Assembly: GCA_963802635.1 (NCBI GenBank)
Contig: CAWDJJ010000003.1
Location: 310,001 to 374,000 of the forward strand
Source: CAVTLG01 sp963802635
Lineage (GTDB): Bacteria > Chloroflexota > Ktedonobacteria > Ktedonobacterales > Ktedonobacteraceae
Direction: 5' to 3'
DNA length: 64,000 bases
The notes beneath the pieces are model-generated. The model saw only the letters and a program-made list of their open reading frames with translations, made no database searches and was not told the DNA's origin. Positions 42,132 to 51,453 of the stretch are shown in pieces. Position numbers and translations under genes: made by a program. How positions within the stretch are numbered: the stretch's first letter is position 1; every line of letters begins with the position of its first letter.

Positions 42132-43766
42132 TCATTGCCCAGCAAAATCTTCGGTGAGCCACAATTTATTGTTCTGTGTATCGAGCACGACATCAACGCC
42201 AACTAGAGTACAGTCTGTCGCCAAAATATTCTGGCGATGTCCGTCGTTGGGAGGCTGTTCTGTTACCATAGCAGTTTCCTCGTCTAAAGCACCTTGTTGT
42301 GTCATATTGTACGTATAGGCAATATTCTCGCCATACGCTACATTATTCGCATCTATGCCTTGCTGTTGCAAGCGTGCTCCGAGGCCTGGTTCGCCTGCCA
42401 CTGTATGGTCGAGATCGTTTGTCGATGCCATCGCCAGATTATGCTGATGTGCCGAATTCATCAGGGCATTGCTCCAAGTGTATGCGGGCAGACCAGCATC
42501 TGCACGACTCTGGTTAATCGCAGCGAATACAGCCTGCGCGATGCTAGAGGCGTCCGACCCCGTTGTTGTGCTACCAGATGTCGCGGTCGGTGTAACCCTC
42601 GCTTTTCTGGGCGGTGTCGTGCTACCAGATGTCGCGGTTGGTGTCGTGCTACCAGATGTCGCGGTCGGTGTCGTGCTACCAGATGTCGCGGTCGGTGTCG
42701 TGCTACCAGGCATCGCAGGCGGAGTTTCTGTTGTTGTCGTAGTCGGAGCAGCGCTATTGAACTGGGATGCGCCACTGATTTGCCAGAGCTGATCGCGTAC
42801 TAGGGGTGTATCGCTGGCACAGGTCCACAGGTCGATTGCGCTTCCGCTAGATACATACCCATTCACGGCGTCCAGGCATTTTCCACTATTGACGGAGACC
42901 AATTGAAAAGAAGACGCACCAGAGGAAGGTGGGACTACTGGTGTCCCTACAACGGGTGGAACCACTGGTGTCCCTACAACGGGTGGAACCACTGGTGTCC
43001 CTACAACGGGTGGAACCACTGGTGTCCCTACAACAGGTGGGACTACTGGTGTCCCTACAACGGGTGGAACCACTGGTGTCCCTACAACAGGTGGAACTAC
43101 TGGTGTCCCTACAACGGGTGGAACCACTGGTGTCCCTACAACGGGTGGAACCACTGGTGTCCCTACAACAGGTGGAACCACTGGTGTCCCTACAACAGGT
43201 GGAACTACTGGTGTCCCTACAACGGGTGGAACCACTGGTGTCCCTACAACAGGTGGAACCACTGGTGTCCCTACAACAGGTGGAACTACTGGTGTCCCTA
43301 CAACGGGTGGAACCACTGGTGTCCCTACAGCAGGAGGTCCGCTATACGTATCTTGTACTGCACGCAGTTGAAACTCTTGGCTACTGTTGCCGTTGCAACT
43401 CCCCTGAATAACCGAAGCGCTATTGTGTCGCGATGCTCCACGGACATCGACGCACATATTGCTTGCTTGATTGACTAACGTATAGGTGTTGGTCAGACCG
43501 CTTACTGCCTGGAAAGAAAAAAGCTGCGACGGGCTATTATCGCAATACGATTGTTGGAGTCCAGTCTGGCTCTCTGGCGCGTCCAGACAGAGTTGGCTCT
43601 GTTGCGATTTCACTGTAGATAGAAAGTCATTCGGACTTGTCGCTCCGACCTGATGTGCTCTGATCACGACAAGTGTGCCGCTGAGTAGAGCAACCAGCAC
43701 GAGAAGAGGAACGAGCCACGCGCGATAGCGCCGCACTGGTCGTATTGACTTAGGCAGAGTTAGCAT
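42132..43766 (-). CDS. Secreted/anchored ricin-B-like lectin and CAP (SCP/PR1) protein, copy 1
   Basis: 544 residues from the ATG at 43766 (AAAGGTGG upstream). One membrane segment or signal anchor (about 13-35) is followed by a ricin-type beta-trefoil whose halves (LCLDAPESQTGLQQSYCDN; GKCLDAVNGYVSSGSAIDLW) are separated by fifteen tandem GTPVVPPVV units. A Thr/Ser/Pro linker leads to a CAP domain (IAQAVFAAINQSRADAGLPA, HNLAMASTNDLDH, PPNDGHRQNILATDCTLVGV). Lectin parts bind sugars; bacterial CAP domains are found in cell-surface and spore-coat proteins. Divergent from a truncated tldD, as copy 2 is from the complete gene. Confidence 0.88.
   Translation of the reverse strand: MLTLPKSIRPVRRYRAWLVPLLVLVALLSGTLVVIRAHQVGATSPNDFLSTVKSQQSQLCLDAPESQTGLQQSYCDNSPSQLFSFQAVSGLTNTYTLVNQASNMCVDVRGASRHNSASVIQGSCNGNSSQEFQLRAVQDTYSGPPAVGTPVVPPVVGTPVVPPVVGTPVVPPVVGTPVVPPVVGTPVVPPVVGTPVVPPVVGTPVVPPVVGTPVVPPVVGTPVVPPVVGTPVVPPVVGTPVVPPVVGTPVVPPVVGTPVVPPVVGTPVVPPVVGTPVVPPSSGASSFQLVSVNSGKCLDAVNGYVSSGSAIDLWTCASDTPLVRDQLWQISGASQFNSAAPTTTTTETPPAMPGSTTPTATSGSTTPTATSGSTTPTATSGSTTPPRKARVTPTATSGSTTTGSDASSIAQAVFAAINQSRADAGLPAYTWSNALMNSAHQHNLAMASTNDLDHTVAGEPGLGARLQQQGIDANNVAYGENIAYTYNMTQQGALDEETAMVTEQPPNDGHRQNILATDCTLVGVDVVLDTQNNKLWLTEDFAGQ
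42929..43333. repeat. 27-bp coding minisatellite, 15 units (5 in copy 2 at 45258-45392)
   Basis: Unit GGTGTCCCTACAACGGGTGG plus seven bases; encodes VVGTPVVPP on the minus strand. Units differ only at a few third positions (ACGGG/ACAGG, ACCACT/ACTACT), showing recent slippage. Confidence 0.95.
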
Positions 43767-44048
43767 GAAAGAAATCCACCTTTCTGGAAAAATAGTATTG
43801 TTCGTTACACGTTTAAACAAAAAAAGCAAAAATAGTATTGTTTTACTGTGCTTGAACTACATTTATCATGCATGGTATGTCAACAGACAACAAGTAGTAA
43901 GTAGGGACAATTTCACACTGAAGACATATGCTCGTTGGTATATGTTACAATGGTTGGGTGAACTGGGTGCCAGCCAGGAATTGTCCCCGCTCACGAGAGA
44001 TAAAACTTGTTCCTCATGACGTGTAGAAGAAGAAAAGCGGAGTAGTGT

Positions 44049-44396
44049 ATGCATGATATTGCTATTCGGGCGCTGAATGCTGCCCAACAATTTGGTGCAA
44101 GCTATGCTGATGTGCGTGTAATGGAGCGCACAACTGAGGGCATTGATGTGAAGAATGGACGCGTCGAGGGTGTTTCCAGCGCGACCAGCAGCGGTTTTAA
44201 TGTGCGCGTCATCGTCAATGGGGCCTGGGGTTTCGCCAGTAGTGCTCGTCTGGAGCTTGCCGAAGCTGAACGCGTGGCGAAACTGTCTCAGTATGTTAAT
44301 GTTCACCTGAGTAAAATTCCTTTTTGCTTTGATGACTGGAACTTTACTCGATCTGGCCTCCCTTCACAAGGATGGGGGGCCTTTTGTCTCGGTTAG
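44049..44396 (+). pseudogene. Truncated tldD copy
   Basis: The first 79 codons are the same as those of tldD at 46108. Homology stops at 44285, and the frame then runs through unrelated sequence to a stop at 44396. This is the right-hand break point of the tandem duplication. A hairpin with T-run (44356-44386, GGCCTCCC/GGGGGGCC) may end the useless transcript. Confidence 0.93.
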
Positions 44397-44409
44397 TTTA
44401 AACACCAAA

Positions 44410-45825
44410 TTAAAAGGGCTTCGCAAAATCTTCGGTGATCCACAATTTACCATTCTTCGTATCGAGCACAACATCAACGCCAGCTAGAGTACAGTCTGTC
44501 GCCAAAATATTCTGGCGATGTCCGTCGTTGGGAGGCTGTTCTGATAGCATAGCATTTTCCATGTCTAAAGCACCTTGTTGTGTCATATCGCCCGTATAGG
44601 CAATATTCTCTCGTACCTCTTGCCAGTTTATACCTTGCTGGGTGATGCGTGTTCCAAGATCTGCTTCTCCTGCCACTTGATGGTCGAGATCGTTTGTCGC
44701 TGCCATCGCCAGATTATGCTGATGTGCCGAGTTCATCAGGGCATTGCTCCAAGTGTATGCGGGCAGACCGGCAGCTGCACGACTCTGGTTAATCGCAGCG
44801 AATACAGCCTGCGCGATGCTAGAGGCGTCCGACCCCGTTGTTGTGCTACCAGATGTCGCGGTCGGTGTAACCCTCGCTTTTCCGGGCGGTGTCGTGCTAC
44901 CAGATGTCGCGGTCGGTGTCGTGCTACCAGATGTCGCGGGCGGTGTCGTGCTACCAGGCATCGCGGGCGGTGTCGTGCTACCAGGCATCGCGGGCGGTGT
45001 CGTGCTACCAGGCATCGCGGGCGGTGTCGTGCTGCCAGGCATCGCAGGCGGAGTTTCTGTTGTTGTCGTAGTCGGAGCAGCGCTATTGAACTGGGATGCG
45101 CCACTGATTTGCCAGAGCTGATCGCGTACTAGGGGTGTATCGCTGGCACAGGTCCACAGGTCGATTGCGCTTCCGCTAGATACATACCCATTCACGGCGT
45201 CCAGGCATTTTCCACTATTGACGGAGACCAATTGAAAAGAAGACGCACCAGAGGAAGGTGGGACTACTGGTGTCCCTACAACGGGTGGAACTACTGGTGT
45301 CCCTACAACGGGTGGAACCACTGGTGTCCCTACAACAGGTGGAACTACTGGTGTCCCTACAACAGGTGGAACTACCGGTGTCCCTACAACAGGAGGTCCG
45401 CTATACGTATCTTGTACTGCACGCAGTTGAAACTCTTGGCTACTGTTGCCGTTGCAACTCCCCTGAATAACCGAAGCGCTATTGTGTCGCGATGCTCCAC
45501 GGACATCGACGCACATATTGCTTGCTTGATTGACTAACGTATAGGTGTTGGTCAGACCGCTTACTGCCTGGAAAGAAAAAAGCTGCGACGGGCTATTATC
45601 GCAATACGATTGTTGGAGTCCAGTCTGGCTCTCTGGCGCGTCCAGACAGAGTTGGCTCTGTTGCGATTTCACTGTAGATAGAAAGTCATTCGGACTTGTC
45701 GCTCCGACCTGATGTGCTCTAATCACGACAAGTGTGCCGCTGAGTAGAGCAACCAGCACGAGAAGAGGAACGAGCCACGCGCGATAGCGCCGCACTGGTC
45801 GTATTGACTTAGGCAGAGTTAGCAT
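44410..45825 (-). CDS. Secreted/anchored ricin-B-like lectin and CAP protein, copy 2
   Basis: 471 residues, same architecture as copy 1. The N-terminal anchor and first lectin half are practically identical (one silent-looking change seen upstream of 45720). The first linker has five GTPVVPPVV units instead of fifteen. The second linker has more PPAMPGSTT units. The CAP domain differs clearly (DLDHQVAGEADLGTRITQQG versus DLDHTVAGEPGLGARLQQQG). The 5' flank and the start of tldD are shared with copy 1, offset 2059 bases. Confidence 0.88.
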   Translation of the reverse strand: MLTLPKSIRPVRRYRAWLVPLLVLVALLSGTLVVIRAHQVGATSPNDFLSTVKSQQSQLCLDAPESQTGLQQSYCDNSPSQLFSFQAVSGLTNTYTLVNQASNMCVDVRGASRHNSASVIQGSCNGNSSQEFQLRAVQDTYSGPPVVGTPVVPPVVGTPVVPPVVGTPVVPPVVGTPVVPPVVGTPVVPPSSGASSFQLVSVNSGKCLDAVNGYVSSGSAIDLWTCASDTPLVRDQLWQISGASQFNSAAPTTTTTETPPAMPGSTTPPAMPGSTTPPAMPGSTTPPAMPGSTTPPATSGSTTPTATSGSTTPPGKARVTPTATSGSTTTGSDASSIAQAVFAAINQSRAAAGLPAYTWSNALMNSAHQHNLAMAATNDLDHQVAGEADLGTRITQQGINWQEVRENIAYTGDMTQQGALDMENAMLSEQPPNDGHRQNILATDCTLAGVDVVLDTKNGKLWITEDFAKPF

Positions 45826-46107
45826 GAAAGAAATCCACCTTTCTGGAAAAATAGTATTGTTCGTTACACGTTTAAACAAAAAAAGCAAAAATAGTATTGT
45901 TTTACTGTGCTTGAACTACATTTATCATGCATGGTATGTCAACAGACAACAAGTAGTAAGTAGGGACAATTTCACACTGAAGACATATGCTCGTTGGTAT
46001 ATGTTACAATGGTTGGGTGAACTGGGTGCCAGCCAGGAATTGTCCCCGCTCACGAGAGATAAAACTTGTTCCTCATGACGTGTAGAAGAAGAAAAGCGGA
46101 GTAGTGT

Positions 46108-47565
46108 ATGCATGATATTGCTATTCGGGCGCTGAATGCTGCCCAACAATTTGGTGCAAGCTATGCTGATGTGCGTGTAATGGAGCGCACAACTGAGGGC
46201 ATTGATGTGAAGAATGGACGCGTCGAGGGTGTTTCCAGCGCGACCAGCAGCGGTTTTAATGTGCGCGTCATCGTCAATGGGGCCTGGGGTTTCGCCAGTA
46301 GTGCTCGTCTGGAGCTTGCCGAAGCTGAACGCGTGGCGAAACTGGCCGTACAAATTGCACAGGCCAGCGCCCTTGTCGCAGGCGAACCTGTACGGCTCTC
46401 CCCGCTTGCTTCACAGCAGGGTTCGTACCGCACGCCCATGCAAATCGATCCTTTTGCGGTACCGCTCAGTCAGAAAGTGCAACTGCTTTTGGATGCCGAT
46501 ACCGCTATGCGTAGCGTGCAAGGGGTCGCTTTGACCAGCGCTGCTATGGAGTACTCGCGCGAGTGGAAATTTTTTGTCAGCTCGGAAGGTAGCGCCGTTG
46601 AGCAAGAGTTGTTTGATACCGGAGCCGCCATCTGGGCCAGCGCCGTCGACCCTGAGAGCAGCGAGATCCAGACGCGTTCTTATCCCAATTCCTTTGGACG
46701 CCAGGCTGGCACAACTGGCTATGAATTTATTGAAGCCATGGATCTGGTAAACCATGGTGCACGTGTCGGACAAGAGGCAGTGCAGTTATTGTCAGCGCAG
46801 CAATGTCCCAACGGTAACATGACGATTATCCTCGATGGTCCACAGACGGCTTTACAGGTCCACGAATCCTGCGGCCATCCGATTGAACTGGATCGTGTGC
46901 TGGGATACGAAGCAGGCTTTGTGGGCAAGAGTTTCCTGACGACCGACAAGCTCAATGGGCACTATCGCTATGGGTCGGAGGTCGTGAATCTCACGGCTGA
47001 TGCAACTGTTCCTGGTGGATTGGGTACCTTTGGTTGGGACGATGAGGGCGTACCGGCTCAGCGTACACCCATTGTCACCAATGGTATTTTCTCGGGTTAC
47101 TTGATGTCGCGCGATACTGCTCCCTTGATTGGTCTGACGAGCAATGGCTGTGTACGCGCTGATAGCTGGAATCGCCTGCCCATGATCCGTATGACGAACG
47201 TGAGCCTTGAACCCGGTACCTGGAAACTGGCGGACCTGATTGCCGATACCGACGATGGCATCTATATGAGCCTGAATAAAAGCTGGAGTATTGATGATCG
47301 ACGTCTCAATTTCCAGTTTGGCGTAGAACTGGCCTACGAGATTAAACATGGCAAACTGGGACGCCTCTTCAAGAACGCAACTTATACAGGGATCACGCCT
47401 CAGTTCTGGGGATCATGCGATGCCGTCTGCGGACCAGACGAGTGGACGGTCTGGGGTACGCCCAATTGTGGCAAAGGCGAGCCGATGCAGGTTATGCGTA
47501 CCGGTCATGGTGCCGCTCCTGCCCGCTTCCGTAATGTACAAGTTGGCGTGGGTCGCTGGTCTTGA
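46108..47565 (+). CDS. tldD: TldD metalloprotease subunit
   Basis: 485 residues. HESCGH (about 252) is the TldD zinc motif HExxxH; other landmarks are RVIVNGAWGFASS near the start, RDTAPLIGLTSNGCVRADSW and the C-terminal TPQFWGSCDAVCGPDEW. TldD and TldE form a heterodimer that cleaves short unfolded peptides, often maturing ribosomal or antibiotic precursor peptides. CGGAG precedes the ATG. tldE follows 92 bases downstream. Confidence 0.93.
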   Translation: MHDIAIRALNAAQQFGASYADVRVMERTTEGIDVKNGRVEGVSSATSSGFNVRVIVNGAWGFASSARLELAEAERVAKLAVQIAQASALVAGEPVRLSPLASQQGSYRTPMQIDPFAVPLSQKVQLLLDADTAMRSVQGVALTSAAMEYSREWKFFVSSEGSAVEQELFDTGAAIWASAVDPESSEIQTRSYPNSFGRQAGTTGYEFIEAMDLVNHGARVGQEAVQLLSAQQCPNGNMTIILDGPQTALQVHESCGHPIELDRVLGYEAGFVGKSFLTTDKLNGHYRYGSEVVNLTADATVPGGLGTFGWDDEGVPAQRTPIVTNGIFSGYLMSRDTAPLIGLTSNGCVRADSWNRLPMIRMTNVSLEPGTWKLADLIADTDDGIYMSLNKSWSIDDRRLNFQFGVELAYEIKHGKLGRLFKNATYTGITPQFWGSCDAVCGPDEWTVWGTPNCGKGEPMQVMRTGHGAAPARFRNVQVGVGRWS

Positions 47566-47600
47566 CACTTCCCCGCTTGAAAGACGGGGAATTCTTCCTT
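47566..47600 (+). other. Hairpin like an IS200/IS605 end between tldD and tldE
   Basis: GACACTTCCCCGCTTGAAAG, then ACGGGGAATTCTTCC: stem CCCCG/CGGGG with loop CTTGAAAGA... This wording is common at IS200/IS605 ends. It may be a solo end or scar in the middle of an operon; no long T-run follows, so a terminator is less likely. Confidence 0.4.
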
Positions 47601-47656
47601 CAACCATGAAACTTGCCCAATGAGTAGTGATACTCAGAAAAAGGAGGAGCCAAAGC

Positions 47657-48997
47657 ATGTCTTTAGATGAGGCCAATGTTCGCGCACTATTACAAAAAGT
47701 GTTAGGCTACTCGCAAGCGCAACAGACCGAGGTGGTCTATGAGGCGACAGAGAGTGCGCTCACCCGCTTCGCGAATAATCATATTCACCAGAATATGGCT
47801 GAGAGCAATCATGAACTCCGTGTGCGTGCCGTGATGGGCAAAAAGGTCGGTGTCGCTACGACAAATCGCCTGGATGACGAGTCGTTGCGGCGTGTAGCGG
47901 AACAAGCTCTGGATATAGCCTGTATCCAGCCTGAAAATCCCGAGTTTCATTCGCTGCCTGCACCATTGCCGATCAGTGCAGCTCCAGGCTATAGCGAGCG
48001 AACAGCCGCTTTCACGCCCGAGGAACGGGCGCGTTGTGTAGGAACGGTAGTCAAGCTGGCTGATGAGCATAAACTGGAAGTGGCCGGGGCGTTTTCAACG
48101 AATGTGCATGCCAATGCCGTCGCGAATTCGTTGGGTATTTTTGCTTACGAGCCACGTACGGATGCTGAATGCCATATTGTGGTGATGGGCGATGAGCAGG
48201 ATTCCGGTTATGCGCAAAATATGGCGACGGATGCCTCAACGCTCAATTTTGAGGCTATGGCACGCGAGGCAGTCGGCAAAGCATTGCGCAGTCGTAATCC
48301 CATCGATATTGAGTTGGGTGAGTATCAGGTAGTGCTAGATGCTTATGCGGTCAGTGAGATGCTGCAGAATCTGATCACCATGGGCTTCTCAGCCACCGCC
48401 GTCCAGGAAGAGCGCAGCTTTATGAACGGCCAGTTTGGCAAACTGCTGGTCAATCCTCTCGTCACTATTTATGATGATGGACATGATCCCGCAGGACTCC
48501 CGCAGGCGTTTGACTACGAGGGCGTACCGAAACAACGTGTCGTGCTGATCGATCAAGGCATTGCTCGCGCGGTCGTTTACGACTCGTTCACTGCGGCACG
48601 CGAGGGCAAACCAAATACGGGTCATGCATTGCCTGCACCGAATAGTTATGGTCCCTTGCCACTGAATACGATGCTGGAAGCCGGTGAGGCGAGCCTGGAG
48701 GAGCTGATTAAGGGCGTGGATTATGGCATCTACGTAACACGTTTCCATTATACGAATATCGTACATCCAGTCAAAACGCTCTTCACTGGCATGACTCGCA
48801 ATGGCACCTTCTTGATTGAACATGGCGAGTTGACGCGACCTATCAAGAATTTGCGCTTCACGCAGAGCATTCTTGATGCGCTACGTGGTGTACAGGCTGT
48901 GGGCCGTGAACGTATCCAGTTCGTGGAAGAACTTCCTGTAGTAGCTCCTGCACTGCGCATTGCAGGCTTCAACTTTACCGGCATTACAGGATCGTGA
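47657..48997 (+). CDS. tldE: TldE/PmbA subunit
   Basis: 446 residues. PmbA/TldE features: TRFANNHIHQNMAESNHELR near the N-terminus, the mid-region VVLDAYAVSEMLQNLITMGF and the C-terminal GVDYGIYVTRFHYTNIVHPV. It has no HExxxH, as expected for the non-metal subunit. AAGGAGGAG before the ATG at 47657 is strong. Partner of TldD. Confidence 0.92.
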   Translation: MSLDEANVRALLQKVLGYSQAQQTEVVYEATESALTRFANNHIHQNMAESNHELRVRAVMGKKVGVATTNRLDDESLRRVAEQALDIACIQPENPEFHSLPAPLPISAAPGYSERTAAFTPEERARCVGTVVKLADEHKLEVAGAFSTNVHANAVANSLGIFAYEPRTDAECHIVVMGDEQDSGYAQNMATDASTLNFEAMAREAVGKALRSRNPIDIELGEYQVVLDAYAVSEMLQNLITMGFSATAVQEERSFMNGQFGKLLVNPLVTIYDDGHDPAGLPQAFDYEGVPKQRVVLIDQGIARAVVYDSFTAAREGKPNTGHALPAPNSYGPLPLNTMLEAGEASLEELIKGVDYGIYVTRFHYTNIVHPVKTLFTGMTRNGTFLIEHGELTRPIKNLRFTQSILDALRGVQAVGRERIQFVEELPVVAPALRIAGFNFTGITGS

Positions 48998-49222
48998 TAT
49001 TTCACGAGAACCAAACATCTCTTCCAGGGTAAGTGCCCGTTACTCTCTCTTCAGCAATCATCCAGGCTATTCAATATGAGATGCACATGAGAAAAACTGG
49101 AAAGGACCACTGTTTTGTAACAATAGTCCTACTCCTCGCGTATTTGATGATGGATGGTAGCCTCATCTGTTCTATAATTATTGCAACAGCCATATGACTA
49201 TGATGTCTGGAGGAGTAAAAAA

Positions 49223-49774
49223 ATGTCCTTATCCTTGGTAGATATCCTCTTTTTGATTACTGTGGTATTGCTGGTACTCAGCGGCTTGCGGAATGGGGCG
49301 GTGCTTAGCCTCATTAGTCTGGTGGGTTTACCTATCGGCCTTGTTATCGCCTACTACTATGGTCCAGCATTTGCCACTTTACTGGCGAACAATGGTTTGT
49401 CCGTGACTCCGCTTATCGCGTATGGTGTCCTGGTGCTTGGTGTGGTGTTGATTGTACATATTATCGGCCATATAGTGCATGGTGTCGTAAAGAGTTTGCC
49501 CTTGATCAGTCAAGCTGACGCACTCCTGGGAGGCGCAATTGGTTTTGTTGAAGCCTGGCTGCTGTGGTTATTCTTATTAATAGTGCTGGGAAATTTTCTG
49601 GGGAATGCGCAGGCTGCTATTCACGTAGGATCGCAGACTATTCCCGGATTCAGTATTCAGGTCAGTCAGCTAACGCAATGGCATGATTTTTATAATCAGG
49701 CGGTGACAAATAGCTTGTTTGCGAAGGTGAATGGCTTCTTTATCAAAGCTTTGCCCAACTTGCCACAGCCATAA
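49223..49774 (+). CDS. CvpA-family membrane protein
   Basis: 183 residues, four membrane helices. LVDILFLITVVLLVLSGLRN matches the CvpA/colicin V production family start, and helices 3-4 (SQADALLGGAIGFVEAWLLW) are typical. Role in envelope or phage and colicin processes; not precisely known. GGAGGAG nine bases before the ATG at 49223 (chosen over 49181). Followed by hflX 97 bases later. Confidence 0.8.
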   Translation: MSLSLVDILFLITVVLLVLSGLRNGAVLSLISLVGLPIGLVIAYYYGPAFATLLANNGLSVTPLIAYGVLVLGVVLIVHIIGHIVHGVVKSLPLISQADALLGGAIGFVEAWLLWLFLLIVLGNFLGNAQAAIHVGSQTIPGFSIQVSQLTQWHDFYNQAVTNSLFAKVNGFFIKALPNLPQP

Positions 49775-49871
49775 CAGCCATAAAGGTGGTTTTAAAAGGG
49801 TTGCTTTCTTGCAGTCTAAATTCATACAATACATATAGTATTGTTGCCTTGAAGATAGCTGGAGGTAGTAT

Positions 49872-51197
49872 ACGACAAAGCTAGATCATCTCATCGATAC
49901 TGGCGCGAAGAGTGAACCAGAGCGTGCTTATCTCGTTGCGGTAGAAGCTGCTGCTGACGATACAATGTGGAGCGTTGAGGATTCGATGAGCGAGTTGGAA
50001 GCCCTGGCTCGCACGGCTGGAGCGACGGTCGTTGGTAGGATGATACAGCGACTTCCTCACCCCGATGCGGCAACGTATGTGGGCAAAGGACGGGCACAGG
50101 AGTTGAGCGAATTGGTGCAGCAACAGAAGCTTGATCTGGTGATCTTCGATGACGAGCTTGCGCCAACACAGCAACGCAATCTGGAAAAGTTGCTTGATAC
50201 GCGTGTAATTGATCGCACGGCCCTCATCCTTGACATCTTTGCCCAACATGCCCGCACCCGCGAGGGACGTCTCCAGGTTGAGTTAGCTCAATTAGAGTAT
50301 CGTCTACCGCGTCTCTCGGGGCTGGGAAACGAATTTACGCGCCAGGCCGGTGGCTCGCGCGGCGTTGGTGGCGTTGGTGGTGCGATAGGCGTGCGTGGTC
50401 CAGGTGAGACAAAACTCGAAATTGATCGCCGTCGCATTCGCAGTCGCGTTGCAGAGTTGAAAGAAGATATTGAAGAAGTACGTAAACAGCGCACGCTCCA
50501 TCGACGGCAGCGAGCCGCGCAAGCCATTCCAGTGGTTGCTGTGGTAGGCTACACAAATGCCGGAAAATCTACCTTGTTTAATGTGCTCACTGAAGCAGAG
50601 GTGCTGGCAGAAAATAAGCTCTTCGCCACGCTGGACCCGGTGACGCGCCATATCATACTTCCAGGCAATCAGGAAGTGCTGGTCACTGATACTGTTGGTT
50701 TTATCCAGAAGTTGCCAACGAAGCTGATTGCGGCGTTCCGTGCGACACTCGAAGAGGTCATTGATGCCGATCTGCTGCTCGAAGTAGTAGACATCAATCA
50801 TGAGAATGCTATCGAGCAGAGTGAGACCGTCAATGAGATCCTGGCAGACCTGGAGGCGCACGATAAGCCTCGTGTGACCGCGCTCAACAAAATTGACTTG
50901 CTGGATGCGCCTGAAGAGATTGATACTAGCCTCTATGCTCATGCCGTGCCCATCTCTGCGTTAAAGAATGTGGGATTAGATGCCCTGCGCGCAAAAATTG
51001 CTGAGGTGTTGGCGAATAGCATGGATACAGTGTCTGTACTGATTCCTTTTAGCAAAGGGGATCTGGTCGAACTCTTCCACAGGCGCGGGCGCGTTGATCA
51101 AGAAGCCCACAGGTCGACTGGCGTGCATATTGTTGGTCGTATTCCCCATGCTCTCTATGGATATTATGCCCACTATATCTATGCTGCCAGTCGCTAA
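49872..51197 (+). CDS. hflX: HflX GTPase, apparent ACG start
   Basis: 441 residues if started at ACG 49872. GTPase motifs: GYTNAGKST (G1), DTVGF (G3), NKID (G4); the N-terminal HflX domain ends in the Gly-rich GGSRGVGGVGGAIGVRGPGE. HflX splits stalled or hibernating ribosomes. The frame reads as genuine HflX upstream of the first ATG (49965): ERAYLVAVEAAADDT. No ATG, GTG or TTG lies between the stop at 49866 and 49965. GGAGG at 49861-49865 is six bases before ACG. So ACG (or a nearby ATC) is the likely start. Confidence 0.85.
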   Translation, partial: TTKLDHLIDTGAKSEPERAYLVAVEAAADDTMWSVEDSMSELEALARTAGATVVGRMIQRLPHPDAATYVGKGRAQELSELVQQQKLDLVIFDDELAPTQQRNLEKLLDTRVIDRTALILDIFAQHARTREGRLQVELAQLEYRLPRLSGLGNEFTRQAGGSRGVGGVGGAIGVRGPGETKLEIDRRRIRSRVAELKEDIEEVRKQRTLHRRQRAAQAIPVVAVVGYTNAGKSTLFNVLTEAEVLAENKLFATLDPVTRHIILPGNQEVLVTDTVGFIQKLPTKLIAAFRATLEEVIDADLLLEVVDINHENAIEQSETVNEILADLEAHDKPRVTALNKIDLLDAPEEIDTSLYAHAVPISALKNVGLDALRAKIAEVLANSMDTVSVLIPFSKGDLVELFHRRGRVDQEAHRSTGVHIVGRIPHALYGYYAHYIYAASR

Positions 51198-51453
51198 CAT
51201 TGATACTGTTATGATTGATCCAAGGAACAATCATCCAGCATTTTCTACAACCTAACATGTTCATGGTGCCTGGAAAACAAGCAGAAGCGCAGAGGGCAAC
51301 GTTCGCCACTGCATTTTCATAGCATGCGTGCTGTAAAAGGAGATATTCACCCAAGAAGGGCTATCTAGCTTGTGGACGGAAGCTTGAGTATGCTATCCTC
51401 TGAGGATAAAGACTTGTGATCCATGATCGAAAGTCCTAGGGGGTAATTGCTTC

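Noticed and set aside
42903..43478. Plus-strand frame with WNHWCPYNG repeats
   Set aside because: Antisense of the 27-bp minisatellite in the lectin-CAP gene; no start signal.
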